NCBI GenBank assembly: GCA_900769885.1
Contig: CAAGIG010000014.1
Coordinates: forward strand, 1 to 19,545
DNA from: Rikenellaceae bacterium
Lineage (GTDB): Bacteria; Bacteroidota; Bacteroidia; Bacteroidales; UBA932
Direction of reading: 5' to 3'
DNA length: 19,545 nt
Positions 1 to 6,968 of the stretch are shown in pieces (positions within the stretch are counted from its first letter, which is position 1; each line of letters begins with the position of its first letter). The translations under genes and the position numbers were made by a program. The notes under the pieces are model-generated. The model was not told the origin of the DNA, did not search any database, and saw nothing but the letters and a program-made list of their open reading frames with translations.

Positions 1-471
1 ATAACCTTGTTCAACATCGTTCTCAATTACCTCAACCTGAGTGATTTGAGGAACTCTTGTATCAATCTGGAGATTTTCTATAGTGCAATTTTCACAATCT
101 TTCATCACAACAGGCAACATCCTGCCATTCATATAGAAATCGGCTCCTGACCCGTCAAGGGTAAAATTCTTCAACCCCTCAATCACCACCGCCAGTTCCT
201 TGGGATTATCCTGATCGTGGTTTGAAATATACAATTCCCTTTGCAATGCCCCCGGGTGAAAATCATACTCACCCCTTTCAAAAACAAGTCTCGAGCGCCT
301 TCCCTGAGCATCTCCTTTAATATACTCAATAGCACAATTTACTTTTTGTGTCAAGCTGTCACTCATTCCGGGCACTATCCCAAAATCAGAGGCATAATAA
401 ATCTTTTCACCGCAAGATGAGAGAAGTACCAACAAGCATAAAGTCGACAAAACAAGGGAAATTTTCTTCAT
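1..471 (-). CDS. Partial GH110-like alpha-1,3-galactosidase lipoprotein (N-terminal 157 residues)
   Basis: The frame is open from an ATG at 469-471 to the window edge, giving 157 residues and no stop, so the C-terminal part is outside the window. The N-terminus is a lipoprotein signal: MKK, a hydrophobic stretch, then LLSSCGE, with the lipidated Cys at residue 20. This predicts export and anchoring in the outer membrane or periplasm. The mature part opens with a DFGIVPGMSD segment like the first turn of right-handed beta-helix glycosidases. It continues with ELYISNHDQDNPK, GRMLP and a segment around ITQVEVIEND, which I recognise from memory as typical of the GH110 N-terminus. GH110 enzymes of gut Bacteroides cleave terminal alpha-1,3-linked galactose, as in blood-group B and linear alpha-Gal structures. 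The catalytic part is not visible, so substrate and activity cannot be judged. A different beta-helix enzyme is the main alternative. No exact promoter was found upstream. Confidence 0.75.
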   Translation of the reverse strand, partial: MKKISLVLSTLCLLVLLSSCGEKIYYASDFGIVPGMSDSLTQKVNCAIEYIKGDAQGRRSRLVFERGEYDFHPGALQRELYISNHDQDNPKELAVVIEGLKNFTLDGSGADFYMNGRMLPVVMKDCENCTIENLQIDTRVPQITQVEVIENDVEQGY

Positions 472-565
472 AACAATAAAATTTAAACAAGTGGAACAAA
501 CGAACATCCATACAACCCCAAATTCACAGCAAAAGCAGGTTATATTTCCGTCGTTCTGACAAAGA

Positions 566-601
566 TAAAAAAAATCCTCCAAGAAATTTCTTGAAGGATT
601 T
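566..601 (-). terminator. Rho-independent terminator of tRNA-Cys
   Basis: Read on the minus strand, a 14-bp stem begins just after the tRNA: AATCCTTCAAGAAA pairs with TTTCTTGGAGGATT with one G-U pair and almost no loop. A run of eight T residues follows (567-574 on the plus strand as A). The position, 2 bases from the tRNA 3' end, makes this the end of the tRNA transcript. Confidence 0.85.
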
Positions 602-602
602 G

Positions 603-673
603 AGGTACCAAGCAGAGTCGAACTGCTGTACACGGTTTTGCAGACCGCTGCCTAGCCACTCGGCCATGGTACC
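603..673 (-). tRNA. tRNA-Cys (anticodon GCA)
   Basis: On the minus strand a complete 71-nt cloverleaf can be drawn. The acceptor stem is GGTACCA with TGGTACC, the D stem GCC with GGC, the anticodon stem GCGGT with ACCGT around loop CTGCAAA, and the T arm AGCAG-TTCGACT-CTGCT. The anticodon is GCA. The discriminator base is U (A at 603 on the plus strand), as expected of cysteine tRNAs. The CCA end is not encoded. It follows the msrC stop codon by 20 nt but has its own promoter and terminator. Confidence 0.97.
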
Positions 674-685
674 GGAATGGGAGTG

Positions 686-716
686 CAAAGATACTACTTA
701 TTTAGACTTTTGCAAA
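686..716 (-). promoter_or_regulatory. Bacteroidetes-type promoter for tRNA-Cys
   Basis: The minus strand has TTTG (713-716), exactly 19 bp, then TATCTTTG (686-693). This is a perfect match to the Bacteroides sigma-ABfr consensus TTTG-N19-TAnnTTTG. The predicted start point lies about 5-8 bases upstream of the mature tRNA 5' end at 673. The -33 element and all of the spacer lie inside the last codons and stop codon of msrC. Confidence 0.85.
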
Positions 717-1182
717 TTCTATTTACTAATATCTCTAAGAATTTTTTATCTATTTCATCAAAAGTGCCTACTTTTTCGCTATCAATATCCAAAACCCCAA
801 ACACAGAACCCTCTCTATCTATCAATGGTACAACGATTTCCGAGCGAGACAAGGAGCTGCAGGCAATATGACCGGGAAATTTTTCAACATCCTCCACAAC
901 AATCGTATTTTTTTGCTTCCACGCACTGCCACACACCCCTTTTCCATAAGAAATACGGGTACAGGCGACAGGACCCTGAAATGGACCGAGCACCAACTCC
1001 GAAGGGGAATCTACAAAATAGAATCCAACCCAAAAGAATCCGAAACAATCTCTCAAGGCTGCCGCAATATTTGCATAATTTGCAACCTCATTGGTTTCTG
1101 TCTCAATCAGAGAGACAATCTGCGGAATCACTTGCTCATATTTACCCGCTTTGTCAGTACAGTTTACTACTATCTCGTGCAT
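694..1182 (-). CDS. msrC: Free methionine-(R)-sulfoxide reductase (GAF-domain fRMsr)
   Basis: This 162-residue protein is a single GAF domain and should be cytosolic. It reduces free, not protein-bound, methionine-R-sulfoxide and so takes part in oxidative damage repair. The three conserved cysteines of the family are present: C74 in PVACTRI, C84 in GKGVCGSA and C108 in GHIACSSLSRSEIV. The last corresponds to the catalytic Cys of E. coli fRMsr, and the others are the resolving or structural positions. FFWVGFYF near residues 49-56 and the FGVLDIDSE segment near the end also fit. The length is usual for the family. The ATG start lies 6 nt after the rlmI stop, so it is the last protein gene of the purM operon. 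The start matches the typical N-terminus of homologues. A promoter for the downstream tRNA overlaps its 3' end. Confidence 0.93.
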   Translation of the reverse strand: MHEIVVNCTDKAGKYEQVIPQIVSLIETETNEVANYANIAAALRDCFGFFWVGFYFVDSPSELVLGPFQGPVACTRISYGKGVCGSAWKQKNTIVVEDVEKFPGHIACSSLSRSEIVVPLIDREGSVFGVLDIDSEKVGTFDEIDKKFLEILVNRICKSLNK

Positions 1183-1188
1183 AAAACT

Positions 1189-2394
1189 CTATTCAACATA
1201 CAACAACAACCCCTTGAGGTATTCCCCTTCAGGATGATAAATATTCACAGGATGATCGGCAGGTTGAGTCAATCTTCTCAAAATTTTCACCTTTCGGCCG
1301 GTTTGAGCCGCAGCAGAGAATACAGCCAACGCAAAAGCTTGTTTGTCCACCACCTGCGAACAACTGTATGTAAAGACCAATCCTCCTGGAGCGACCTTCT
1401 CAATTGCATTTGCGTTCAACCTCCTATACGCCCTCAAAGCATTGTCGAGTGCCCCTCTATGTTTTGCGAATGCAGGAGGATCGACAATAATCATATCGAA
1501 TTTACCCTTTGGAATCTCTTTGATATAATCCAAAGCATCTGTACAAACAGAAGTATGATTCATATTGCCCTCAGGGAAATTTATTGCAACATTCTTCTCG
1601 ACCATCTCTATCGCTTTTGCTGAAGAATCGACCGAAACAACACTCTTTGCTCCGTTATTCAATGCATAAATTGAAAATCCACCTGTATAACAGAACATAT
1701 TCAACACATTCTTTCCTCCTGCATACTCACCTACAAGAGCTCTGTTATCCCTTTGGTCAAGGAAAAAACCTGTCTTTTGACCCTCTTTCCAGTTCACAGA
1801 GAATTTATTCCCATTCTCAAGAACAACACTCTCATTTTCAGATGGTTTACCCCAAAGATACTTATCTCCCAAATCGAGTCCTGCCTTAAATGGAGCAGTT
1901 CCTTCACTCTTATCATAAATAGAAGCAAGATCTTCTCCGAAACAAACCTTCAAAGCTTCAGTGATAACCTCCAAAGACAAAAACATTCCGGCAGAGTGGG
2001 CTTGAATCACAGCAGTCTTGCCATATATATCAATAATAAGTCCGGGCAAAGAATCTCCTTCCCCGTGAACCAATCTGTAACAATCTGTCTTTGACTCGGG
2101 AAGTCCCAAAACAGCTCTCATTGATTTGGCTTTTGAGAGTCTGTCCACCCAAAAAGCGAGTGTCATTGCTCCATTCTCAGGTCTTTCATCCCGATTGTAA
2201 CTCAAGATTCTTACAGTGATCGACCCTTTTTGAAAATGTCCGTATGCCAAAAATTGTTCATCATAGGAGAAAACCTCCACAACTTCACCCTCATACGGTT
2301 CACCGACTATCTTGGCAATAGCCCCCGAAAAAATCCAGGGATGAAATCTCTTGATCGACTCATCCCTACCTTTCTTTATATAAACTCTATTCAT
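1189..2394 (-). CDS. rlmI: RlmI-like class I SAM-dependent 23S rRNA (cytosine-5) methyltransferase
   Basis: The 401-residue protein has the RlmI/YccW layout. A PUA-like RNA-binding region covers about residues 1-80 (HPWIFSGAI at 18-26), followed by a middle domain and a Rossmann methyltransferase. SAM motif I is near 229-256 (NVLNMFCYTGGFS, then SVDSS). DPPAF is at 305-309 and YSCS at 343-346, where C345 is the likely catalytic cysteine for m5C formation. KTGFFLDQR at 207-215 is highly characteristic of the family. In E. coli the target is C1962 of 23S rRNA; the same role is inferred here. Its ATG overlaps the last codons of the exonuclease gene by 8 nt (ATGAATAG), which suggests translational coupling. 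An exonuclease/RlmI pair is, from memory, common in Bacteroidales. Confidence 0.9.
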   Translation of the reverse strand: MNRVYIKKGRDESIKRFHPWIFSGAIAKIVGEPYEGEVVEVFSYDEQFLAYGHFQKGSITVRILSYNRDERPENGAMTLAFWVDRLSKAKSMRAVLGLPESKTDCYRLVHGEGDSLPGLIIDIYGKTAVIQAHSAGMFLSLEVITEALKVCFGEDLASIYDKSEGTAPFKAGLDLGDKYLWGKPSENESVVLENGNKFSVNWKEGQKTGFFLDQRDNRALVGEYAGGKNVLNMFCYTGGFSIYALNNGAKSVVSVDSSAKAIEMVEKNVAINFPEGNMNHTSVCTDALDYIKEIPKGKFDMIIVDPPAFAKHRGALDNALRAYRRLNANAIEKVAPGGLVFTYSCSQVVDKQAFALAVFSAAAQTGRKVKILRRLTQPADHPVNIYHPEGEYLKGLLLYVE

Positions 2395-2980
2395 TTGCTG
2401 TTAGTTTTATATACATTTCTCTACAAGACCAGGCATCTATTGCAGCATATCTCAACTGAGCATCTGACAATTCTACAGCCTCCCAATTTGAAAGCTGCTG
2501 AGCCTTGGAAACTCTGTGATGCAAAATGATGGCAGCCATTTTTTTCACACTTTTCACCTCAATTCCGAATTTCTCCACCATAGACTGCAAATCGACAAAA
2601 CCATTCCCTTCAAAACGGGCATAATGGTTCAACCCCTTGATATCCTCCTTGACAGCCGCTCCAATTTTAAGAATATCTGGCGAAGAGAGGATTGAAGCCA
2701 GTTCAGAGGGAATTCCCAAAGATGTAAGCCTGAAAATAAAGGCTTTGTCCCCTCCTGAGAGTTGGAGAATTGCCACATTGTGGCGAGGTGCTTTTGCTTT
2801 AAAACAAGGCTTTGTCTCTGTATCAAAACCCAATACTTTCTGATTTGAAAGATATTCTATTGCACTATGATACACCTCATCACAGCTATTGACAACAATA
2901 ATTTCTCCTCCAAATTGAAGTGTCTCCAGCTGCTCCAGCTCCTCTTTTGAAATTGTGGATGCGTAAGTATTCTGTCCCAT
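2387..2980 (-). CDS. DEDDy 3'-5' exonuclease domain protein (RNase D/WRN-like)
   Basis: The 197-residue protein is a stand-alone DnaQ-fold exonuclease. Motif Exo I is GFDTETKP (D53, E55). Exo II is in GAAVKEDIKGL (D113). Exo III is YAAIDAW (Y178, D182), which makes it the DEDDy subtype found in RNase D and the Werner exonuclease domain. There is no HRDC domain, so it is smaller than true RNase D. It should be a metal-dependent cytosolic 3'-5' nuclease; whether its substrate is RNA or DNA cannot be read from the sequence. It starts 8 nt after the lipoprotein stop and overlaps rlmI by 8 nt. Coupling to an rRNA methyltransferase hints at an RNA-maturation role, but this is inference. Confidence 0.9.
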   Translation of the reverse strand: MGQNTYASTISKEELEQLETLQFGGEIIVVNSCDEVYHSAIEYLSNQKVLGFDTETKPCFKAKAPRHNVAILQLSGGDKAFIFRLTSLGIPSELASILSSPDILKIGAAVKEDIKGLNHYARFEGNGFVDLQSMVEKFGIEVKSVKKMAAIILHHRVSKAQQLSNWEAVELSDAQLRYAAIDAWSCREMYIKLTANE

Positions 2981-2988
2981 AACTCTGA

Positions 2989-4467
2989 TTAGTACAATGA
3001 ATTCTTGACCAATGAATACGACATTGGATAGTTTGTGCCAATGTAGTTAAGTTTCTCCTGATTGATATATCTTGTCGAAAATGGGACAACCTTGGATGTT
3101 ATTTTATACTCCCCAGCCACTCTCGAAACCCTGTAATCATCTGTAAACATACCGTTTGAAGTATAATCTTCAGCCGAAAGTGAAAGGACAGGGACTGATA
3201 CATAAGTAACCAATTCCGAACGCACTGTCCTCAACGCCAGGTTTTTGGACTTGCGAAGAGCCAAATAGCAATCTGACGCAGCACATTCGATCGGATCGAT
3301 AATTTTAACATCTGAAGTGATCGATGTCCTGTAAAGATACATTCCATCTTGCTTGTAATCATACAGATCCTTCAAAGTCTGTTTTATGAACTTCTTGACA
3401 GAAGAATATTTGTAGTCCGAAAGCAATATGGTAGAAATAGGAATTTTACTGCCACTCCTGCGATGATGTTCCACCATTGAGACAATATGGTATCTCACAT
3501 AATTTTCAATTGAGTTCAATTGGATATCCATATATTTGTCAGCCTCCCTGCGGACAAGCAATCCATTTCCCGATGTATTGAAATGATATTTGCCCAAAAC
3601 CATATTGTCCACATAATCGAGATTTTCCAGAATATCAGGTCCCTTATAACCGGAACGGACTGAAGTAGAGAGCATTGATATATAATCATAATCGTTCAAT
3701 ATCGCTTCACTCAGTCCCTGCGCCCTGTGTCCTACGATTTTCAAATTACCCTGATAATTGAGTTGGACTGCACTCTTTCTGATTGCGGACTCATATTCCC
3801 TGACAGTAATATCGTCACCGGAAGACAAAATCCCAATACAAACTTCACTCTTTGCTGAAATATCATCGAACAAAGCATTTATTGCAGAGCTCATCAGCCC
3901 CACAGACAAAATATTGGAACCACTCTCCTTTGCAAAATTTGAAAAATCTTCACCGACAGTATAATCAGCAGTATTGGTCAGACTCACCACTGCCTTTACC
4001 CTATCCTTTTGCCCCGATTTGAAATCATCCACAGACAATGTGTAAAAAGATTTTCCCATCAGGAAAAAGAGATTTGTCATCAGATGTTCCTTCAGAAAAT
4101 CGACATTTCCCCCTTCGATATAATCGATATAAGGGCCATTGGCCATATCTACAAGAAACTGAAAATTCTCACCTCCAAAATCGGGAATACCATCTGATAC
4201 ACGAGCGCCTGTTATATTGTCAAACTGGTCAATGGTCAGAAAACGCTCCATCACCATAATTCCATCTACAGACGAATCAAACATACCGATAGGCAATGAT
4301 GCCATATCATCAGTATATTGACTAAAGGTATCATAATAGACAAAAGTAGAATCAGAGATGGCTCTCTGGGCAATTCTTGGCAACACTACAGATGACGAGT
4401 CCTCCGCACACGAAGAGAACACAAAGAGACCCGCCAAAAGTCCGATCAGATGATATATCCTTCTCAT
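2989..4467 (-). CDS. Uncharacterised lipoprotein, possibly periplasmic-binding-protein-like
   Basis: This 492-residue protein begins with a lipoprotein signal: MRRIYHL, a hydrophobic core LLAGLFVF, then SSC with the lipidated Cys at 20. After a Ser/Val-rich linker there are no further membrane segments, so it should be a periplasm-facing lipoprotein. I do not recognise the family. The middle part has alternating hydrophobic strands and helices (ILSVGLMSSAINALF, then VCIGILSSGDD, YESAIRKSAVQLNYQGNLKIVGH). These resemble the sugar-binding-type I or BMP-like periplasmic fold; this is a weak impression, not a motif match. Its ATG shares one base with the purM stop codon (TAATG), and the exonuclease follows after 8 nt, so it is embedded in a housekeeping operon. 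No role in purine synthesis can be read from it. Confidence 0.85.
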   Translation of the reverse strand: MRRIYHLIGLLAGLFVFSSCAEDSSSVVLPRIAQRAISDSTFVYYDTFSQYTDDMASLPIGMFDSSVDGIMVMERFLTIDQFDNITGARVSDGIPDFGGENFQFLVDMANGPYIDYIEGGNVDFLKEHLMTNLFFLMGKSFYTLSVDDFKSGQKDRVKAVVSLTNTADYTVGEDFSNFAKESGSNILSVGLMSSAINALFDDISAKSEVCIGILSSGDDITVREYESAIRKSAVQLNYQGNLKIVGHRAQGLSEAILNDYDYISMLSTSVRSGYKGPDILENLDYVDNMVLGKYHFNTSGNGLLVRREADKYMDIQLNSIENYVRYHIVSMVEHHRRSGSKIPISTILLSDYKYSSVKKFIKQTLKDLYDYKQDGMYLYRTSITSDVKIIDPIECAASDCYLALRKSKNLALRTVRSELVTYVSVPVLSLSAEDYTSNGMFTDDYRVSRVAGEYKITSKVVPFSTRYINQEKLNYIGTNYPMSYSLVKNSLY

Positions 4468-5645
4468 TATGAGTTGTAAGTATATGTTCCAAATTCTCCT
4501 GAAACCACTACTTCCTTATGGTCACAAGCCTCAACCCTTCCTACGATTTTAGCTTCAATACCGAAAGACTCTGCAATTGCAATCATCTCTTTTGCAGAAT
4601 TTTCATCAGTATAAATTTCCATTCTGTGTCCCATATTGAACACTTTGTACATCTCTGCCCAGCCTGTTCCTGACTCCTCTTTTATAGCTTTGAACAAAGG
4701 AGGTACAGGGAACAAATTATCCTTGACAACTCTCAAATTGTCGATAAAGTGTAGAACTTTTGTCTGCGCACCACCCGAACAGTGCACCATTCCGTGTACA
4801 GAACTTCTTAATTTTGACAGAATTGCCTTGATAACGGGAGCGTATGTTCTGGTAGGAGAAAGCAACAATTTTCCGTAAGTCAGACCTGTTTCAGGTTCGA
4901 TATCGGTAAGTTTCTTTGAACCGGTATAGACCACATCAGATGGGATTCCCGGGTCGAAACTTTCAGGATATTTCTCCACAAGATACTTTTCAAACAAATC
5001 GTGACGTGCAGATGTCAGACCGTTACTACCTGTTCCGCCATTGTATTCCTCTTCGTATGAAGCTTTTCCGTAAGAAGCAAAACCTACAATGACATCACCG
5101 GCCTGGATATTGGCATTATCGATAACATCAGAACGTTTCATTCTTGCACAAACGGTACTGTCAACGATAATGGTCCTTACCAAGTCTCCCACATCGGCAG
5201 TTTCTCCACCTGTCAAAACCATTCTTACTCCGTAACTCTTCATCTTCTCTATGAACTCTTCTGTACCACCGATAACGGCAGAAATCACATCCCCTGGGAT
5301 AAGATTTTTATTTCTTCCAATGGTAGAAGATAGAAGAATATCATCTGTAAGACCTACGCAAAGAAGGTCGTCAGTGTTCATAACGATAGCATCCTGAGCA
5401 ATACCTTTCCACACGCTCATATCGCCTGTCTCTTTCCAGTAAATATATGCAAGAGAAGACTTTGTACCTGCTCCGTCAGCGTGCATCACCACACAATATT
5501 CGGGATCTCCGGCAATGATATCGGGAATAATTTTACAAAATGCTTTTGGATACAGACCTTTATCAATATTCTTGATGGCACGATGGACATCTTCCTTCGA
5601 AGAGGAAACTCCTCTTCTCATATATCTTACATTATCTTCACTCAT
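4467..5645 (-). CDS. purM: Phosphoribosylformylglycinamidine cyclo-ligase, Bacteroidetes type (AIR synthase)
   Basis: PurM closes FGAM to aminoimidazole ribonucleotide with ATP, the fifth step of purine synthesis. At 392 residues it is longer than the usual 340-350, as in the Bacteroidetes form. Visible motifs include HADGAGTKSS around 55-64 (canonical DGVGTK), MNTDDLLCVG 89-98, GGETAD 146-151, GLTSARHDLF 209-218, SPTRTY 263-268 and VFNMGHRME 335-343 (canonical VFNMGIGM). The canonical glycine-rich ITGGG segment is replaced by HCSGGAQTK at 288-296. The start was chosen because MSEDNVRYMRRGVSSSKED matches the N-terminus I recall for Bacteroides homologues. A -7 element lies 39 bp upstream. It is the first gene of the minus-strand operon that runs to msrC. 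Confidence 0.9.
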   Translation of the reverse strand: MSEDNVRYMRRGVSSSKEDVHRAIKNIDKGLYPKAFCKIIPDIIAGDPEYCVVMHADGAGTKSSLAYIYWKETGDMSVWKGIAQDAIVMNTDDLLCVGLTDDILLSSTIGRNKNLIPGDVISAVIGGTEEFIEKMKSYGVRMVLTGGETADVGDLVRTIIVDSTVCARMKRSDVIDNANIQAGDVIVGFASYGKASYEEEYNGGTGSNGLTSARHDLFEKYLVEKYPESFDPGIPSDVVYTGSKKLTDIEPETGLTYGKLLLSPTRTYAPVIKAILSKLRSSVHGMVHCSGGAQTKVLHFIDNLRVVKDNLFPVPPLFKAIKEESGTGWAEMYKVFNMGHRMEIYTDENSAKEMIAIAESFGIEAKIVGRVEACDHKEVVVSGEFGTYTYNS

Positions 5646-5683
5646 ATTTTCAGTTATTTGAGATGGGTTTGAAAAACAAAATA

Positions 5684-5691
5684 CAAATTTA
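5684..5691 (-). promoter_or_regulatory. -7 element of the purM operon promoter
   Basis: The minus strand reads TAAATTTG, an exact TAnnTTTG match, 39-46 bp upstream of the purM ATG. No TTTG is found 19 bp further upstream; the nearest partial match (GTTA) is at 22 bp. The call therefore rests on the -7 element and its position. Confidence 0.5.
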
Positions 5692-5713
5692 GCATTTTTT
5701 ATCTAGAAAGTTG

Positions 5714-5721
5714 TAACTTTG
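5714..5721 (+). promoter_or_regulatory. -7 element of the aminotransferase promoter
   Basis: TAACTTTG is an exact TAnnTTTG match ending 46 bp before the ATG at 5768. The -33 region has only TTTA at a 22-bp spacing. It sits back to back with the purM -7 element, so the two polymerase footprints would overlap. Confidence 0.5.
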
Positions 5722-5767
5722 TTGTCCGAAATTATAATTCAACAAACATATTACACATACAACTATT

Positions 5768-6967
5768 ATGTTAACTCTATCAAAAATAGCGCAAACTCTA
5801 CCTGCGTCTCCAATCAGAAAACTCGTACCTTTCGCTGAACAGGCAAAGAAAAGAGGAGTAAAGGTATATCACCTTAACATCGGTCAACCCGACATCATTG
5901 CACCTGAAGTTGCTTTGAATGCAGTCAAAGAAAACACTTTGAAACTTGTTGAATATCCTAACTCAGCAGGTAACGAATCATATAGAAAAGGTCTTGCCCG
6001 CTACTATCAAAACATCGGCATCGATGTGGACGTAGCTGACATCAACATCACCACAGGTGGTAGCGAAGCTCTTCAAATCGCCCTTACAGTAACCTGTAAC
6101 CCTGATGACGAAGTTATCGTAATGGAACCTTTCTACACAAACTACAACGCATTTGCACTTATCAGCAACGTTAAGTTTGTTCCAATTTCCACCTCTATCG
6201 ACAACGGATTTGCAATCCCTTCAGTTGAAGAGTTTGAAAAATTGATCACTCCCAAAACTAAAGGTATCATCATCTGCAACCCTTGTAACCCTACAGGTGT
6301 ACTTTATTCAAAAGACGAAATCGAGAAACTTGGAGAAATCGCCCGCAAACACAACCTTTTCATCTACTCTGATGAAGTTTACAGAGAATTCTGCTACACA
6401 GAAGAGCCTCATTACTCTTGTATGCACATCAAAGGTCTTGAAAACAACGTAATCCTAATTGACTCTGTTTCAAAAAGATATTCACTTTGCGGAGTAAGAA
6501 TCGGTGCCATCGTTTCTAAAAACAAAGAGGTGATGAATGCAGTTCTTCGCTATGCACAAGCACGCCTTTGCTCTCCTGCATACGGACAAATCGCAGCGGA
6601 AGCAGCTCTTGAAGCTCCCGAATCATATTTCAAATATGTAAAAGATGAGTACATCAGCAGAAGAGACTACCTTGTAAAAGAACTTCAGGCCATCCCCGGC
6701 GTTCTATGTCCTAATCCTATGGGTGCATTCTACGCAGCAGTCCGTCTTCCTATCGATGACAGCGAAAAATTTGCACAATGGTTGCTTGAAGAGTTCTCAT
6801 ACGAAAACCAAACCGTTATGGTTGCCCCTATGGCCGGTTTCTATGCAACTCCAGGCAAAGGAAAAGACGAAGTCCGTATTGCATACGTTCTTAAAATTGA
6901 CGACCTTAAAGGTGCTATCAACTGCTTGAAAGAAGCTTTGAAAGTATATCCCGGAAGAACAATCTAA
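5768..6967 (+). CDS. Class I/II PLP-dependent aminotransferase (aspartate aminotransferase-like)
   Basis: This is a 399-residue cytosolic fold-type I aminotransferase. It has NPCNPTG at 171-177 (N174 contacts the PLP ring), SDEVY at 201-205 (D202 pairs with the pyridine nitrogen) and SVSKRYSLCGVRIGA at 233-247. K236 is the expected Schiff-base lysine and R244 a phosphate-binding arginine. TTGGSEAL near 95-102 is the phosphate-binding turn. An aspartate or broad amino-acid:2-oxoglutarate specificity is the usual call for such proteins, but the sequence does not fix the substrate. The gene is alone on the plus strand between divergent purM and a convergent operon. Its stop codon is one base from the opposing stop, with no visible terminator. 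Third positions are enriched in C (many AAC, ATC, TAC), suggesting good expression. Confidence 0.9.
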   Translation: MLTLSKIAQTLPASPIRKLVPFAEQAKKRGVKVYHLNIGQPDIIAPEVALNAVKENTLKLVEYPNSAGNESYRKGLARYYQNIGIDVDVADINITTGGSEALQIALTVTCNPDDEVIVMEPFYTNYNAFALISNVKFVPISTSIDNGFAIPSVEEFEKLITPKTKGIIICNPCNPTGVLYSKDEIEKLGEIARKHNLFIYSDEVYREFCYTEEPHYSCMHIKGLENNVILIDSVSKRYSLCGVRIGAIVSKNKEVMNAVLRYAQARLCSPAYGQIAAEAALEAPESYFKYVKDEYISRRDYLVKELQAIPGVLCPNPMGAFYAAVRLPIDDSEKFAQWLLEEFSYENQTVMVAPMAGFYATPGKGKDEVRIAYVLKIDDLKGAINCLKEALKVYPGRTI

Positions 6968-6968
6968 T

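Noticed and set aside
472..565. Promoter for the GH110-like gene
   Set aside because: The nearest candidate (TATGGATG with TTTG at 17 bp) has two mismatches in the -7 element and a poor spacing, so it was not called.
591..1184. Long plus-strand open frame opposite msrC and through the tRNA-Cys
   Set aside because: It runs through the tRNA and antisense to msrC, whose catalytic cysteines and family motifs are clear on the minus strand.
868..1623. 251-codon plus-strand open frame
   Set aside because: It is antisense to msrC and rlmI, and its translation has no recognisable domain.
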